In this document: in pieces, positions 51,133 through 61,786 of the stretch
How the letters are laid out: each line of letters starts with the position of its first letter
Numbering within the stretch: the stretch's first letter is position 1
DNA from: Muricea muricata
Lineage: Eukaryota; Cnidaria; Anthozoa; Malacalcyonacea; Plexauridae
Assembly (NCBI GenBank): GCA_963855995.1
Contig: OY979716.1
Span: forward strand, 21,355,321 to 21,419,320
DNA length: 64,000 nt
Direction of reading: 5' to 3'
The notes under the pieces: model-generated
Told to the model about the DNA's origin: nothing
Database searches by the model: none
Seen by the model: only the letters and a program-made list of their open reading frames with translations
Made by a program: the position numbers and the translations under genes

Positions 51133-53298
51133 TCAAGGCGGAAACGTGGGCGCGTGGGTGGTTGAATAGCATGCATTCCTTTCTTTGTTTAGGTTGTTTA
51201 CCTGAAATCTGCTTTTGTGTTGGCAGGCCGAAACTATTTCCGATCTTTTGTTAAGCAAGCAATTGTTTTTTTCTTTCAAAATACTGATTTTTTCCTCCAA
51301 ACATAAATTACATCTTTTGGATCCTCCCGTGTAAGAAATAGACTTTTTTATTATGGACCATTTTATGGTGAAATCTGTTTTCTTTTGCTTTAAGTGCCAA
51401 ACGTGTTTCGAAAGTTCCGTCTCGTTCGAATATTTTTTGTGTGTGAAAGATTTGATATGATTCCTGTATCGCTCTTTGAATGTGTTTGAGGTCATGCCAA
51501 TGTAGTGCTTTGTGTCCTGTGTGTTGCCTGTCAAAATTGTTGCTTTGTATACAATGTCCTTACTCATGCACTTGTTCTGCAATGGGCATGTGTGCTTGTT
51601 CCTACAGTTACAGTTCTCTGCGCTAATGTCTTGTGGTTGGCTTTTCCTAATTATGCGTGTGTTGTGACTTGTGATAATTGACTTAACGTTGTTCATGCAG
51701 CTGTAACTGACCTTAACTGTGTTCCTATTGAAAATCTTGTGTAACTTGTTGCCTATTGGAAAGTGCGTGTCTACAAGCTTGAGGAAACTGCGTGCGATGT
51801 TTGTCTTGACATTTTTGCTAAATGGAGGGTTAAACCAAATGATGTTGCGTTGCCTGTTCCTGCGTGGTTGCTGTGTTACATGTGGCATGTATTCCAGCTT
51901 GTGGCTGAAGTTGCTATGTTCTAGTGCGTTTTGATATGTTTGTACTGCATCGTCAAATACTTGTTTGTCAGATGACAGCGTTGAAATGCGCTTGTTGATA
52001 GATGCTGGAAGTTGCCTTAAGATGCTGGGTGGGTGGTTAGAGTGCTTGTGTATGTATAACGGATCGTCACTGGGCTTCCTATAAGGTTTATATTTTCCGG
52101 TAGAAAGGTCGAATGTTACGTCTAGAAAGTTTACCACGTGTAAATTTGATTCTGCTGTTATTTTTAGGCCAAACTGTTCGAAAATTTTGTGTAGCTCTTT
52201 CCTGGTTTTGTCTGCCAAACGTGCTGATCTGTTTTTAATAACCGCCAAATCGTCATCTCTGTACAAGCCGATGTTTTTCTTGCCAAACTTTTTTCCTAAA
52301 TGGTTTAAGATGAAAAGACCTACTAGTTCGCAAATTTCTGCCCCGTCATAGCTACCCATGGTAACATCAAACAAATTGCTATTGTTGTTTTTGATCCACG
52401 GTCTTCCGTGATTGAAAAGGAGTGATTTCCTAGCGTGTTTTATTATAGAAATGTCTTCGTCCGAAATATCAGCCAAATTGGAGGCCCAAGATAGTGCTTG
52501 GTCCAGTAAATTTTCTGAAATTGACGGGTAAAAGTCGACTATGTCAAACGAAATAAAAGAATGCCTAGTTTTTTCCTCGATGCTGCCAAACCATTCTATG
52601 ACGTTTTGCGTGTTTCTCCATTGGTTTACGTTCAAAATTGTCCGAAGTTTTGTGTTTAATCTGTCCAAAATTGATTTACTAATTTTTCCGGAATCGCTTT
52701 TTGCTGGGTTGATGAGCCGGCATTTTGGGTTGGTCTGAAAATTTTCCTTATGATCTTTGAGAGAAATAAAAGCTTCGCGTTTTTTCATGCATTCAATCCG
52801 GTTGCCAATCGAAAGTTTATTTGCGATGTGGTTTAGTTCGTTGTTTATTTCCGAAATGTTTTCCTCAGATCCGTGTTTATATGTTTTTGTGATGTTGTCG
52901 TGCAAGAGCTTGTTGTATGTGTCGAGCGAGGTTTCATATATGTTCCTAGTTTTATCAGCGAAAACAAACATTTTGTCGGATGAATTGATTTTCTTCAAGT
53001 CGTTTGCCAAAGTGTCTTGAAAATAGTCTTTTGTGTCTCGAAATTTAATGGTTTCTAGTAATTTTATAACGTCTTCTTCGAAAGGTTTCAGTTCCAAAAC
53101 TGTGGGAGGTGTTTTGTTAGACGAAAGGCCGAAATTCCTAGTGTTTTCCTGACTTTTTTCTCCTTTTAGAAAGAAATGAGCTTTCCATCTCATACGTTTT
53201 AGTACGCTTTCCGCTTTTTCAATCAAATTCCTCAAATAGTTGTCCCTTGATGGTATAGGGATGTTTTTCAGTGAATAGTCTAGTCGAAATTGCCTCAT
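51133..53298 (-). CDS. Penelope-like retroelement: reverse transcriptase with GIY-YIG endonuclease, intact ORF
   Basis: A single uninterrupted 721-codon frame from the ATG at 53298. The upstream 15 codons are also open but start with TTG. Positions counted from that upstream TTG: basic [11 protein letters not shown] (about 48-58), RT block [12 protein letters not shown] (263-274, first catalytic Asp), MGSYDGAE (329-336), catalytic YRDDD (361-365), [14 protein letters not shown] (494-507), a CNC...C...C cluster (578-592), then the GIY-YIG nuclease: IVYKA (597-601), HYIG (613-616), RYRNH (625-629), catalytic Glu of TELSKHVW (641-648), and a last CNLC. The RT-then-nuclease order is that of Penelope-like elements; YRDD in place of the usual YVDD marks a distinct group. 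The intact frame suggests recent activity. It is inserted within the convertase gene. Confidence 0.88.
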   Translation of the reverse strand: MRQFRLDYSLKNIPIPSRDNYLRNLIEKAESVLKRMRWKAHFFLKGEKSQENTRNFGLSSNKTPPTVLELKPFEEDVIKLLETIKFRDTKDYFQDTLANDLKKINSSDKMFVFADKTRNIYETSLDTYNKLLHDNITKTYKHGSEENISEINNELNHIANKLSIGNRIECMKKREAFISLKDHKENFQTNPKCRLINPAKSDSGKISKSILDRLNTKLRTILNVNQWRNTQNVIEWFGSIEEKTRHSFISFDIVDFYPSISENLLDQALSWASNLADISDEDISIIKHARKSLLFNHGRPWIKNNNSNLFDVTMGSYDGAEICELVGLFILNHLGKKFGKKNIGLYRDDDLAVIKNRSARLADKTRKELHKIFEQFGLKITAESNLHVVNFLDVTFDLSTGKYKPYRKPSDDPLYIHKHSNHPPSILRQLPASINKRISTLSSDKQVFDDAVQTYQNALEHSNFSHKLEYMPHVTQQPRRNRQRNIIWFNPPFSKNVKTNIARSFLKLVDTHFPIGNKLHKIFNRNTVKVSYSCMNNVKSIITSHNTRIIRKSQPQDISAENCNCRNKHTCPLQNKCMSKDIVYKATILTGNTQDTKHYIGMTSNTFKERYRNHIKSFTHKKYSNETELSKHVWHLKQKKTDFTIKWSIIKKSISYTGGSKRCNLCLEEKISILKEKNNCLLNKRSEIVSACQHKSRFQVNNLNKERNACYSTTHAPTFPP

Positions 53299-53365
53299 TT
53301 TAAGGTAGAAAATTAGATTTCGAAAACGAGAGTGCACAACCAATGTAGGGTGCGGATATAATGTG

Positions 53366-53482
53366 CTAGTTTTGGTTAGCGAAATACAAAAGAGTGCTCA
53401 ATGACACTCTAGTTTTGGTTAGCGAAATACAAAAGAGTGCTCATTGAGCACTCTTTTGTATTTCGCTAACCAAAACTAGCAC

Positions 53483-53484
<2 letters not shown>
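53366..53484. repeat. Direct and inverted repeats at the Penelope-like 5' end
   Basis: A roughly 37 bp unit (GTTTTGGTTAGCGAAATACA followed by AAAGAGTGCTC) is present twice in direct orientation and once inverted, making a hairpin that ends at an (AT)n tract. Such complex terminal repeats are characteristic of Penelope-like insertions. Confidence 0.85.

Positions 53485-53571
<87 letters not shown>
53485..53571. repeat. (AT)n tract
   Basis: Nearly pure AT, joining the terminal repeats of the Penelope-like element; probably the target or tail of the insertion. Confidence 0.95.
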
Positions 53572-53581
<10 letters not shown>

Positions 53582-53668
53582 TTGTGTCTATATGTGTCCA
53601 TTTTAATTCATTACAAATTTGTTTCTTATAGCAGGCAGAGCCCTGTTACACTCATCACGTTTATTCAA

Positions 53669-53670
<2 letters not shown>

Positions 53671-53756
<86 letters not shown>

Positions 53757-53771
53757 TATATACATATATAT
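53671..53771. repeat. (AT)n tract
   Basis: About 100 bp of AT with GT interruptions. The open frames across it are artefacts. Confidence 0.95.
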
Positions 53772-53779
53772 CATTTCTC

Positions 53780-56300
53780 TAAGCAATTGTTCAATACATC
53801 GATAGAGTTTTTTCAGTTACTTTAAGATTTTTGCTATTAGGGCCCCTATCAATGACACGGTATATATAATTGTAATTGCTTTTAAGCAAGCAACAGTGTC
53901 TCTTTATATTAACTAACTAATTTTAATAACATGTGTATATTCAATCTGTAAAATGCCTAAAGTGTGACATGGCAGGAACGCTTGTGAAAGTAACTATTGT
54001 AAGACAGCTTGTCAAATTATTGCGATTCAATTGGCTATTTATGATCACATTAAATAAAATAAAAGTTTTAATATTCTTGACCTTGCATGGCAAACATGCA
54101 ATAATTTTTTCCTCCATTGCACTATAGATTTCATTAATAGATTTCAAGCTTTATTATTGCACATATGCTGCAATTATTAAAATGTCTACGATGTAAAAGG
54201 GAGAAAGAAAAACATTTCAAAATATTTTATTTTCTTTCGGAATATTTAATACTACCAAGGAGGTGGTAAAAGATATTTTCTCTGAACTTTCGGGAGGCGA
54301 AGCTAATGCCTCTTTCAGGCATGTTACTCGCAACATATACTGTTTGCTTTGAATTCAATACTTGGATTACTTGTATTGCTTTTAAGCAGTAAATATTCAC
54401 CAACCGTCAAGTATATTTTACTTACAAATGGTTAAGACCATTGGCATTTTTTCTGGCCGTTGTATTTTTATTGCAAGTGTCTTCATTGCTAGGTATTTTT
54501 TCAGTGCTGATGCACAATAGCGAGAATTTCTAGCACAAGGATGGCAACTCTTTCAAAACTTCTTACGGAGAGCAAAACTCGCAAAAAGAAAGTGTACTCT
54601 GCTTCATGTTAGGACTGTATCTATATATGTGTGCAAACCCAAAAACGACAAACCAGGTTTTATTATTTGCCAAATGTGTTAAGAAATAAGTTTTCCTAAA
54701 CCATAATGCTGTCAGTGAAAGATTGGATCAGAAAAAATGATGAATTTAACACCCCTTTGTCAAAAGGTATGGGAGCCATGTTTCAGTGTGACATGTGTTT
54801 GGTAGACATTTGTGTAAAAGGGTTCATATAATTTTGTCGAAGGAAAATCAGTAGCTAGTCACCTGTAAATTTATGCCAAAGTTTAATAGCATTAGAAGCT
54901 AAAAGAAATAGTAGCAGACATCCTTTGAGAAACTTTTTAAAATATTAGTGCTATTATTACCAAAGCATTGATTTAATTAAAGATATTTGACGCTTTTGCT
55001 TTGATAGGCCCTTAAACATTTTTGCTCTAAAATATTCAGAACATAAACGAGTGCTTTTTGTATGAAAAAAATTTACGGAAATCAAATCAACTTTTTTCGT
55101 GTTCTAAACCAATATGCTGTACATTGTTTCATTTGATAAAAGTACGGTACATGCAGTCCTGTTCCATTGTTCAATATTTAACATATTGCTTTTATATTTT
55201 ATATATTACCGCATATTGCACTAAATACTACATGGCTATAATTTAGCGTGGTACAGATATTAGATTTCAAGCAAGCTTTATAAATGCATCAAAAGTGCTT
55301 TGAAAACTAATAGAGTATAGTGTATACTCATTTTGTTAATAAATAAAAGTTTTGCAGAATAGAAAATAAAATAATGATCATAGAAATTGAAATTATGCAC
55401 CAATTCAAAAAAATACAATAGAGAATCCTAAATTACTTATTGCGAAAATTAGATATTTTCAGCAATATTGTTTGATGAATATATTAATGTTTACATATAC
55501 TGCAAGTGACTTGTCAGTTTAAAAAATAGGTACGCATAGAGCGTACATAGAGTGCTGTTAATAAGATGCTGTGAATAGGTAACCATAATGTTTTTTAAAA
55601 GTATATTTTTAAGTTAATAGAAAAAAAATACTGTTGACAATCAGGAGCTATTTTTCCCAAATAATATTTTGGATCCGCCAGTGGATCCTAATTCCAGCAG
55701 TTTGTGTATTAACTAAAAATTAAATTAATATTGATGTATCAAAAAATACTTTTTTGCTATCTTCCTAGTGTATTCCCAAATGAATATTACGTCGAGAGAG
55801 GTTTTCTATGAGATCAAAGCTTTTCCACAAACATGGTTACACGAGGCTTGCAACATTCGAGCCTCATTGAGATGGATAAAAAACCTGATAAAACACTAGG
55901 AGGGTTACATAATTATATATGCTGTGTCCCTTAATATATCTTGAAGGATGTCTAATACTATGACTAAATGTTGGACTATGTATGCTCCACAATTCTACCA
56001 AATTCTGGTGGACAAATCAAAGCAGGCAGCCTTTCAAAAATGTTGAAAGTATATACAACTACTGGGTAATAAACATATAGCTCTAAAAAGATCATCATTA
56101 TCTTTATTTACACAATGTCAGAGGGACTCAGTAACACAAGTGCATCTATCACTGTGTATTTTATTGTAATGTAAACAGAAAAATTAAAACATTTCCTATT
56201 TCATGATACAAGTTGGAATTTGCGCGCACAAAATCAAGTAATTCAAGCTATCACCGATATCTAGACGATATTAATATTAATGATATATATGCATGTTATA
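53780..56300. other. No recognisable gene
   Basis: AT-rich sequence. Upstream convertase exons (signal peptide and prodomain) would be expected on the minus strand from here on, but I could not identify any by motif. Confidence 0.4.
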
Positions 56301-56308
56301 AACGTTTA

Positions 56309-56494
56309 AGCCTGGTTCACACTTGTCGTAAGAATCGGGGATGACTTTACCTGGCCGATGTGATTGAGTGAATTCTATATATACCATTGCAAAAGAATCT
56401 AATATTTGTCCATTACTTTAGTTTGTTCACATATTCATTCACATACGTGAGAAGCAGAAAATACCTTATTCTTACAGCAAGTGTGAACCAGGCT
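56309..56494. mobile_element. MITE with AGCCTGGTTCACACTTG termini
   Basis: AGCCTGGTTCACACTTG at the left and its complement at the right end, each followed inward by a TAAGAAT arm. Flanks are TTA (56306-56308) and TTG (56495-56497). Similar CCTGGTTCACACT termini occur in Harbinger-like families. Confidence 0.78.
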
Positions 56495-56499
56495 TTGAC

Positions 56500-57769
56500 G
56501 AACGAAATTTGAAATAAATTTGTTTTACCACAATTAATTGCTCATTAGCATTTAAGTTCAATAAGCCAGAAGGTGAACCGATTATTATACGATGTAGCGC
56601 GATTAAAGGCCGAGATAGACCGGACTCAATTTGAGAACGCAACTCGAATTTTCGATTTTCAACGTGTTTTTGTTTCTCCAATCGTCGGAAAGACTTCAGC
56701 AATTTAAGCTATTTGATGAACCTATCTAGCAAAATTTCTTTGCGCTGATAGCTTTAAATAAAAAAATCACGTCGCGTGCCGATTGGCGTCCGGTCTGTGT
56801 GTAGATATTCATAAACAGCAAAACGGCCATCGGCATTGCAAAATAATAGGGTTGTGTAGATTTTGACATAACGTTAATTCTATACATTTCGTGTAGATTC
56901 TGCGGTAGTCGCTAGATAAATTAAGATTTCCAAAAAGATTTTGTGTTTTCCTACGATTAAATACGTATATAAAAAATGAATCGCCCTTGTCGGTCACTGA
57001 ATTGTGATGCCGATGTGCCAAACGGTTAATATGTTAGTGGTGTCATTTGAAAAAAATGTGTCATTAAAAAGCAGGGTTAATTTTTAGATGTGTTACTTCT
57101 CAAACGAGTAGTTTGTTGGAAAAGACAACTTTTTGAAACGTGTGTTTGAGAGATGTTCTGCTGGTAGTGAAGTCGCTTAACCAAACGATCTGTACTGGCG
57201 TGTACAAACTTGAGCACCCCCTCTACAATTGATTAACTATGCCTCCTAATCAATTTAAGAACGGGTGCCTAAAATTTTCAAGTTAGGGGGGTGTTACAAC
57301 ATTGAGGTGGTACGTTAACGGTTGGCAATGTTTCTCTGCCAGTCAATGATATTTAATGTGAGAACATCAAACAGGAAATTTTATATGCCCATTTATCTGT
57401 TGTCAAGTCCATGTCTTTGAACAATATCCCAACACCTTATTATTAAATACAATGATTGAGTAAAACATGAACAAACATCCCGAACCGTTATTTCAAAAAC
57501 GGAACTCCCCCCCGGGATGATAAATTTTTGAATACCTTCATTACACCCACAAAAACATTTCAATTTGACTTAGGAGTCGCGGGGAAAGAAATACTGACTT
57601 TGTCCGCTTTGTACAGATCTTGCCAATTTTTGCCGCTAAGCGACCGGACTATGGTAAGGTGTGTTTAAACGCCAAGGTGTACCAAGGTGCGACGAGCACA
57701 TCAACATGTGTTAAAATTTTCCACCTGCTGTGATTTCCATGTTGTTATACTGCAGCACATAGCTTAAAC
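56500..57769. other. No recognised gene
   Basis: A 76-codon minus-strand frame at 56472-56702 has a plausible protein-like composition but no domain or reliable splice sites, so it is not called. Confidence 0.4.
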
Positions 57770-60700
57770 GCCCTATAACACAGGCCGGTATGTTGCCAGC
57801 ACATTTATTTTAAAGAGTGGAGCTGGTAGAAAAAACTGTGCATTGTTGTATTTTAGAAATATTTGAATACAAAGCAGTTTGCCTGTTCAGACCGCGCATC
57901 AGTATGGCCATGATAGACGAAAAAGTCTAAAGCGAAGGATATAGTGATGTGTGCAAAATGGTTAACAAAAACACGATAGTAGGAATCATATATCCATCCG
58001 ACGACAAGTCCTTTCATCTTATTCCGCTCAGAAAAAAGTGATGTTTTATTGAGTGACAATTATTTCGACTTTGGAATAAGATTAAAGAAAAAGTTAGTGC
58101 ACATTAATCAATCAGTGAGATAAGCCAATGGTATCGACAATGAAATCTGGAAGAAGACCGTGACGAAAAATGCATCACAAATCGCCTGTAGGTTTGTCCA
58201 GTCAGATTTTTAAATAGTGAGGTGCATGTTGGAGCCGCACCATCAATAGATTTATAATATACCTTAGTGATTTTGATTGGTGGCAAGATTTTTTCATTTG
58301 AAGCAAAACAGAGTGTTTGATTCCCTATTATTTTCATGCATGCTTAAAGCGCAGCATCTTTTCGCATTAACACTAACATGAGCATTGAGTCCATTTTTGG
58401 AAGCAGTTAGCCCACCTTTATCGCATTTTGACGATAAAACAATCCTGTAAGATCGCGGGAAAAACTTTTGCAGATTAATTAACATGAAATAACCCTTATT
58501 TTTGCATTTTTTACACGAAAACAATAGAGTAATTGTGACAATTTTTTTTCTCATATTTCGCTAATTTGTATTTTGTTGTCGTCATTATACTTAATTTACA
58601 ATCATATAATGAACAAATTACTTCATGGTTGTTTATGCACGATTTTATCATTTACTCATTGTGAAGGATGGCTAAGATCCTCGTTTGCTGCGCTAATTCG
58701 TTTGTATAACGATCCTTTCTAACTCTTCAATAACGCGCTTACTGATTTCAATTATAAGATCCGCTGCACTTACTCTTGCATGAATTTCCCTTGCTTTAAT
58801 TGTGATAGCCACGAGAACCAGAGAAAATGACACAACATTCTGGATTCAAATCTTATTTCAAAGTAATTTTTCTGCCTCGATTTGTGTTGGCGGCCAGTGA
58901 ATATTAGCCGTGCTTCAACATGATGTCGCAGACATAATAAAGCATCCGTTTTTTGTAACCAGACCCGCGTGCAAACGTCACAATTGAACCTAGCAAACTG
59001 AACCATCACAATTGAACCATTACTAATCTATGGGAAAAATTTAAGAAAAAAGACGAGTTTTAAAGTTTTTTCTAAATCTTTCGGTCATGAAGCGGCATCG
59101 TTTGTTTCGTTTAAAAGACGAAAACCTGCTAAAATGATTGAGGTTCTTTTACTTTTACCGTTTGGTGAATTTAAACGAGTTGGTGTTTTAAATCAAAATG
59201 ATGTTTAGAAGTTCTTAATTGTGTTATTTAATTGAGGTACCTCTATCAACTAGTTTTCCGTTGCTTTTTGGTGGTTCTGTCTATGTTGTGTAGGACATTA
59301 AGATTTGAAATTCAAATTTACCATTTCCTGTGTTGAACTTCCTTCAGTTCGGCTTGATAAGAAATGTCAACAAGGCTGACTGATTTGCATCGCCCACGCA
59401 GATATTCTTTGTTTTGTGACACATGCAGTGTAGTGGATATATTTTTTTTCAACGTATCCTTAACTTTGAACATCTTTAAAAATGTTATATATCCGATGAT
59501 TTTTAAGACCCTTAATACTACCCGTTTTTTCCCTCCTGCACAAAATGGATCGCTAATGTCTAAATAAACAAAAGAGTTTACTCACTTAGTTCAAGATTTA
59601 TGGTAACTCTGGCGTATATCTTTCGAAATCTTAATTCTATTTGGTCAGTTTCAATTAAAAAATTTAACTAACAAAGCGAGTACACACGAAGGTGAGTAAA
59701 TTTTGCATGAGATTCGCAATCCAGGTATGATCATATATATGGCTAATTAGACAACCTACTTCGATTTTATAACATGAATATAGACTTTCATTGTTTAAAG
59801 TGTTCATGAAACGAAATTCAACTATTTATTTATTTACTTGTTCAACAATTTATTGATTGCATGCAACGATCGCTCAAAATGACAGTGTAACTTCCTTGGT
59901 AGAATTTCCCTAACCCTTTAATTTTCCATCTAATATATAATATCAAAATTTATTTTATACGCAAATTACACAACTTACTAAAAACTGTTTAAGTTGACGG
60001 AGTAGGTGTGTATGAATAAAATAAATATTTATCTAAAAAAAGTAATTTAATAAGTTGTGTAATTTACATATCGAATAAAGTTAAATATCATGCGAAGAAA
60101 GAATTGCGGGAACCACTGTTAGCCCACATTCTTCGCTACATAAGTATCACTGTTATGTAGCTAGCGTCATTCCTGTTGATGACTAAATAAAATTTAGTCA
60201 AAAGCTAGATTAAATTTAAAATGTTTGTTTTCGGAGTTGCCGTTGTTTCGTATTTTGCGAAGAAAGAGAACTAGAGATATTGTACCAAAGAAATTACACT
60301 GTGATTTTAAGCGATCTTTGCAATCAATAAATAGTTGCATAAAATCTCGTTTCATAGGCACTAATATATTTCTCGCACCATTATTTTAAATAAAAATGAT
60401 AGACAATTGGCCAAGTTTTAAACCAAAATAAACAAAGGCATTGTCATAAAAGAATGTGTTGAATATATTTTATAGCCAATCATTCAGGTGCCTTCGCATT
60501 TATGGAGTGGTCTAAGTTATGCACGACACATCCCTATGCTGAAGTAGAATATCCATGAAACGCTAAAACACGAATGAATTAAAAGAAAACTGCGTACTTT
60601 GGCTGTTTTAAAGTCCAACATTAAATATAACGTACCCTGGTTAATTTTAACCAACTGTCACAAGAAGCCGTCTTTAGAAAAGTCGTTTAGTAAAAGATAA
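57770..60700. repeat. Tandem duplication, unit 1
   Basis: Collinear with 61003-64000 in the same orientation. Matching landmarks: CCTATAACACAGGCCGGT (57771 and 61005), AAGCAGTTTGCCTGTTCAGA (57870 and 61110), GACGAAAAAGTCTAAAGCGA (57917 and 61155), AAGTTGACGGAGTA (about 60000 and 63530), CCGTCTTTAGAAAAGTCG (60670 and 63975). Identity by eye is about 80-85 percent with indels. No gene is recognised inside. Confidence 0.88.
59960..60069. mobile_element. Short inverted repeat element in unit 1
   Basis: AAATTACACAACTTA and TAAGTTGTGTAATTT bound about 110 bp containing AAGTTGACGGAGTAGG. The unit 2 counterpart spans 63299-63608 because of extra internal sequence. Confidence 0.65.
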
Positions 60701-61373
60701 GAATCAAACCGAGTACAACGTTTTCAAAAATTAGTTTGTTTCACATTTTTGAGAAATTTACTCTATGATATACTGTATATAATGAAGAAGGGTAAAATAT
60801 TTTTTCTGAGTTTGTTTTGCATGTACAATTAAATAGATAAACATTCCAATCAAAGCTAGGTTTGCATAGCTATAGTACAACATATGAGATGAAAGACAGA
60901 TATCTGTATTGTATAAAATTTTATTCAAGTAAATGAGGCTACTTACAAAAGGCTATTTTGAAAGACATTTCAATTGAAACTAACAGCAGCAGACAACACA
61001 CGTCCTATAACACAGGCCGGTGTGTTGCCAAGTACATTCATTTTTTTCAAGAATAAGCCTGGTGGAATTAACTGTACTTTGGTGTTTTTCACATGTGCAG
61101 TATATGAATACAAAGCAGTTTGCCTGTTCAGACGATGCATCAGTATGGCCTGATGGACGAAAAAGTCTAAAGCGAAGGATAGCGATGTGTGTAAAATAGC
61201 TAACAAAAAAAATGATTGTGCGAATCATTATCCGTGCGACGACAAGTCATTCCTTCCACTATTATTCCATCCAGAAAAAAGTGATCTTTGCAATCGAGTG
61301 ATAATTATTTCAACTTTCCAAAAAGATAGCAAAGTTTTGCACATGATAGGCCAATGGTGTCGACGCAAGTTTT

Positions 61374-61786
61374 GAAACCGTAGACGGTCGAATTCATCAT
61401 TGATGGTCGAACACATCATTTAACTCATTTCGCCCAGACCGGTCCGGTCTCCATTACATGAAGTTTTGTTATAGATACAAATTGTTTTGGCGATTTTTCA
61501 GCCAGCTCATTGTTAGCTTTGTTGTCTAGGAGTGTGACTTCTAACAGAACAGGTAGGGGTCGAATCCCACTTACGAATTTTTATTTTTGACAAACTTTTT
61601 TACTTATATTGTTTCACGTTTAAACGAATTTGGTGAGGATTAGGTTTAGGGTTTGGGTCAGGGATTAGATTATTTGAAATTTTAAAACGCAAAATCTATT
61701 AGTTTTATCAGACACATAGGCTTGGGAAGGATTTAAATGATGTGCTCGACGAGCATCAATGATGAGTTCGACCCTCTACGGTTTGC
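61374..61786. mobile_element. Foldback insertion specific to unit 2
   Basis: Left arm AACCGTAGACGGTCGAATTC and right arm read inward AACCGTAGAGGGTCGAACTC continue for about 45 bp (CATCATTGATG, CACATCATTTAA). It is absent from unit 1, where the flanks meet near 58135, so it arrived after the duplication. Confidence 0.8.
61515..61576 (+). other. tRNA-like (SINE head-like) stretch
   Basis: GTTGTCTAGGAGTGTGACTT resembles an A-box region of tRNA genes and GGGGTCGAATCCC is a good B box, about 30 bases apart. The acceptor stem does not pair and the anticodon arm is short, so this is not a functional tRNA. It could be an internal pol III promoter of a SINE-derived element. Confidence 0.5.

Noticed and set aside
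56472-56702. 76-codon minus-strand frame as a convertase prodomain exon
   Set aside because: No dibasic site or prodomain motif and poor splice signals; part of the frame overlaps a MITE end.
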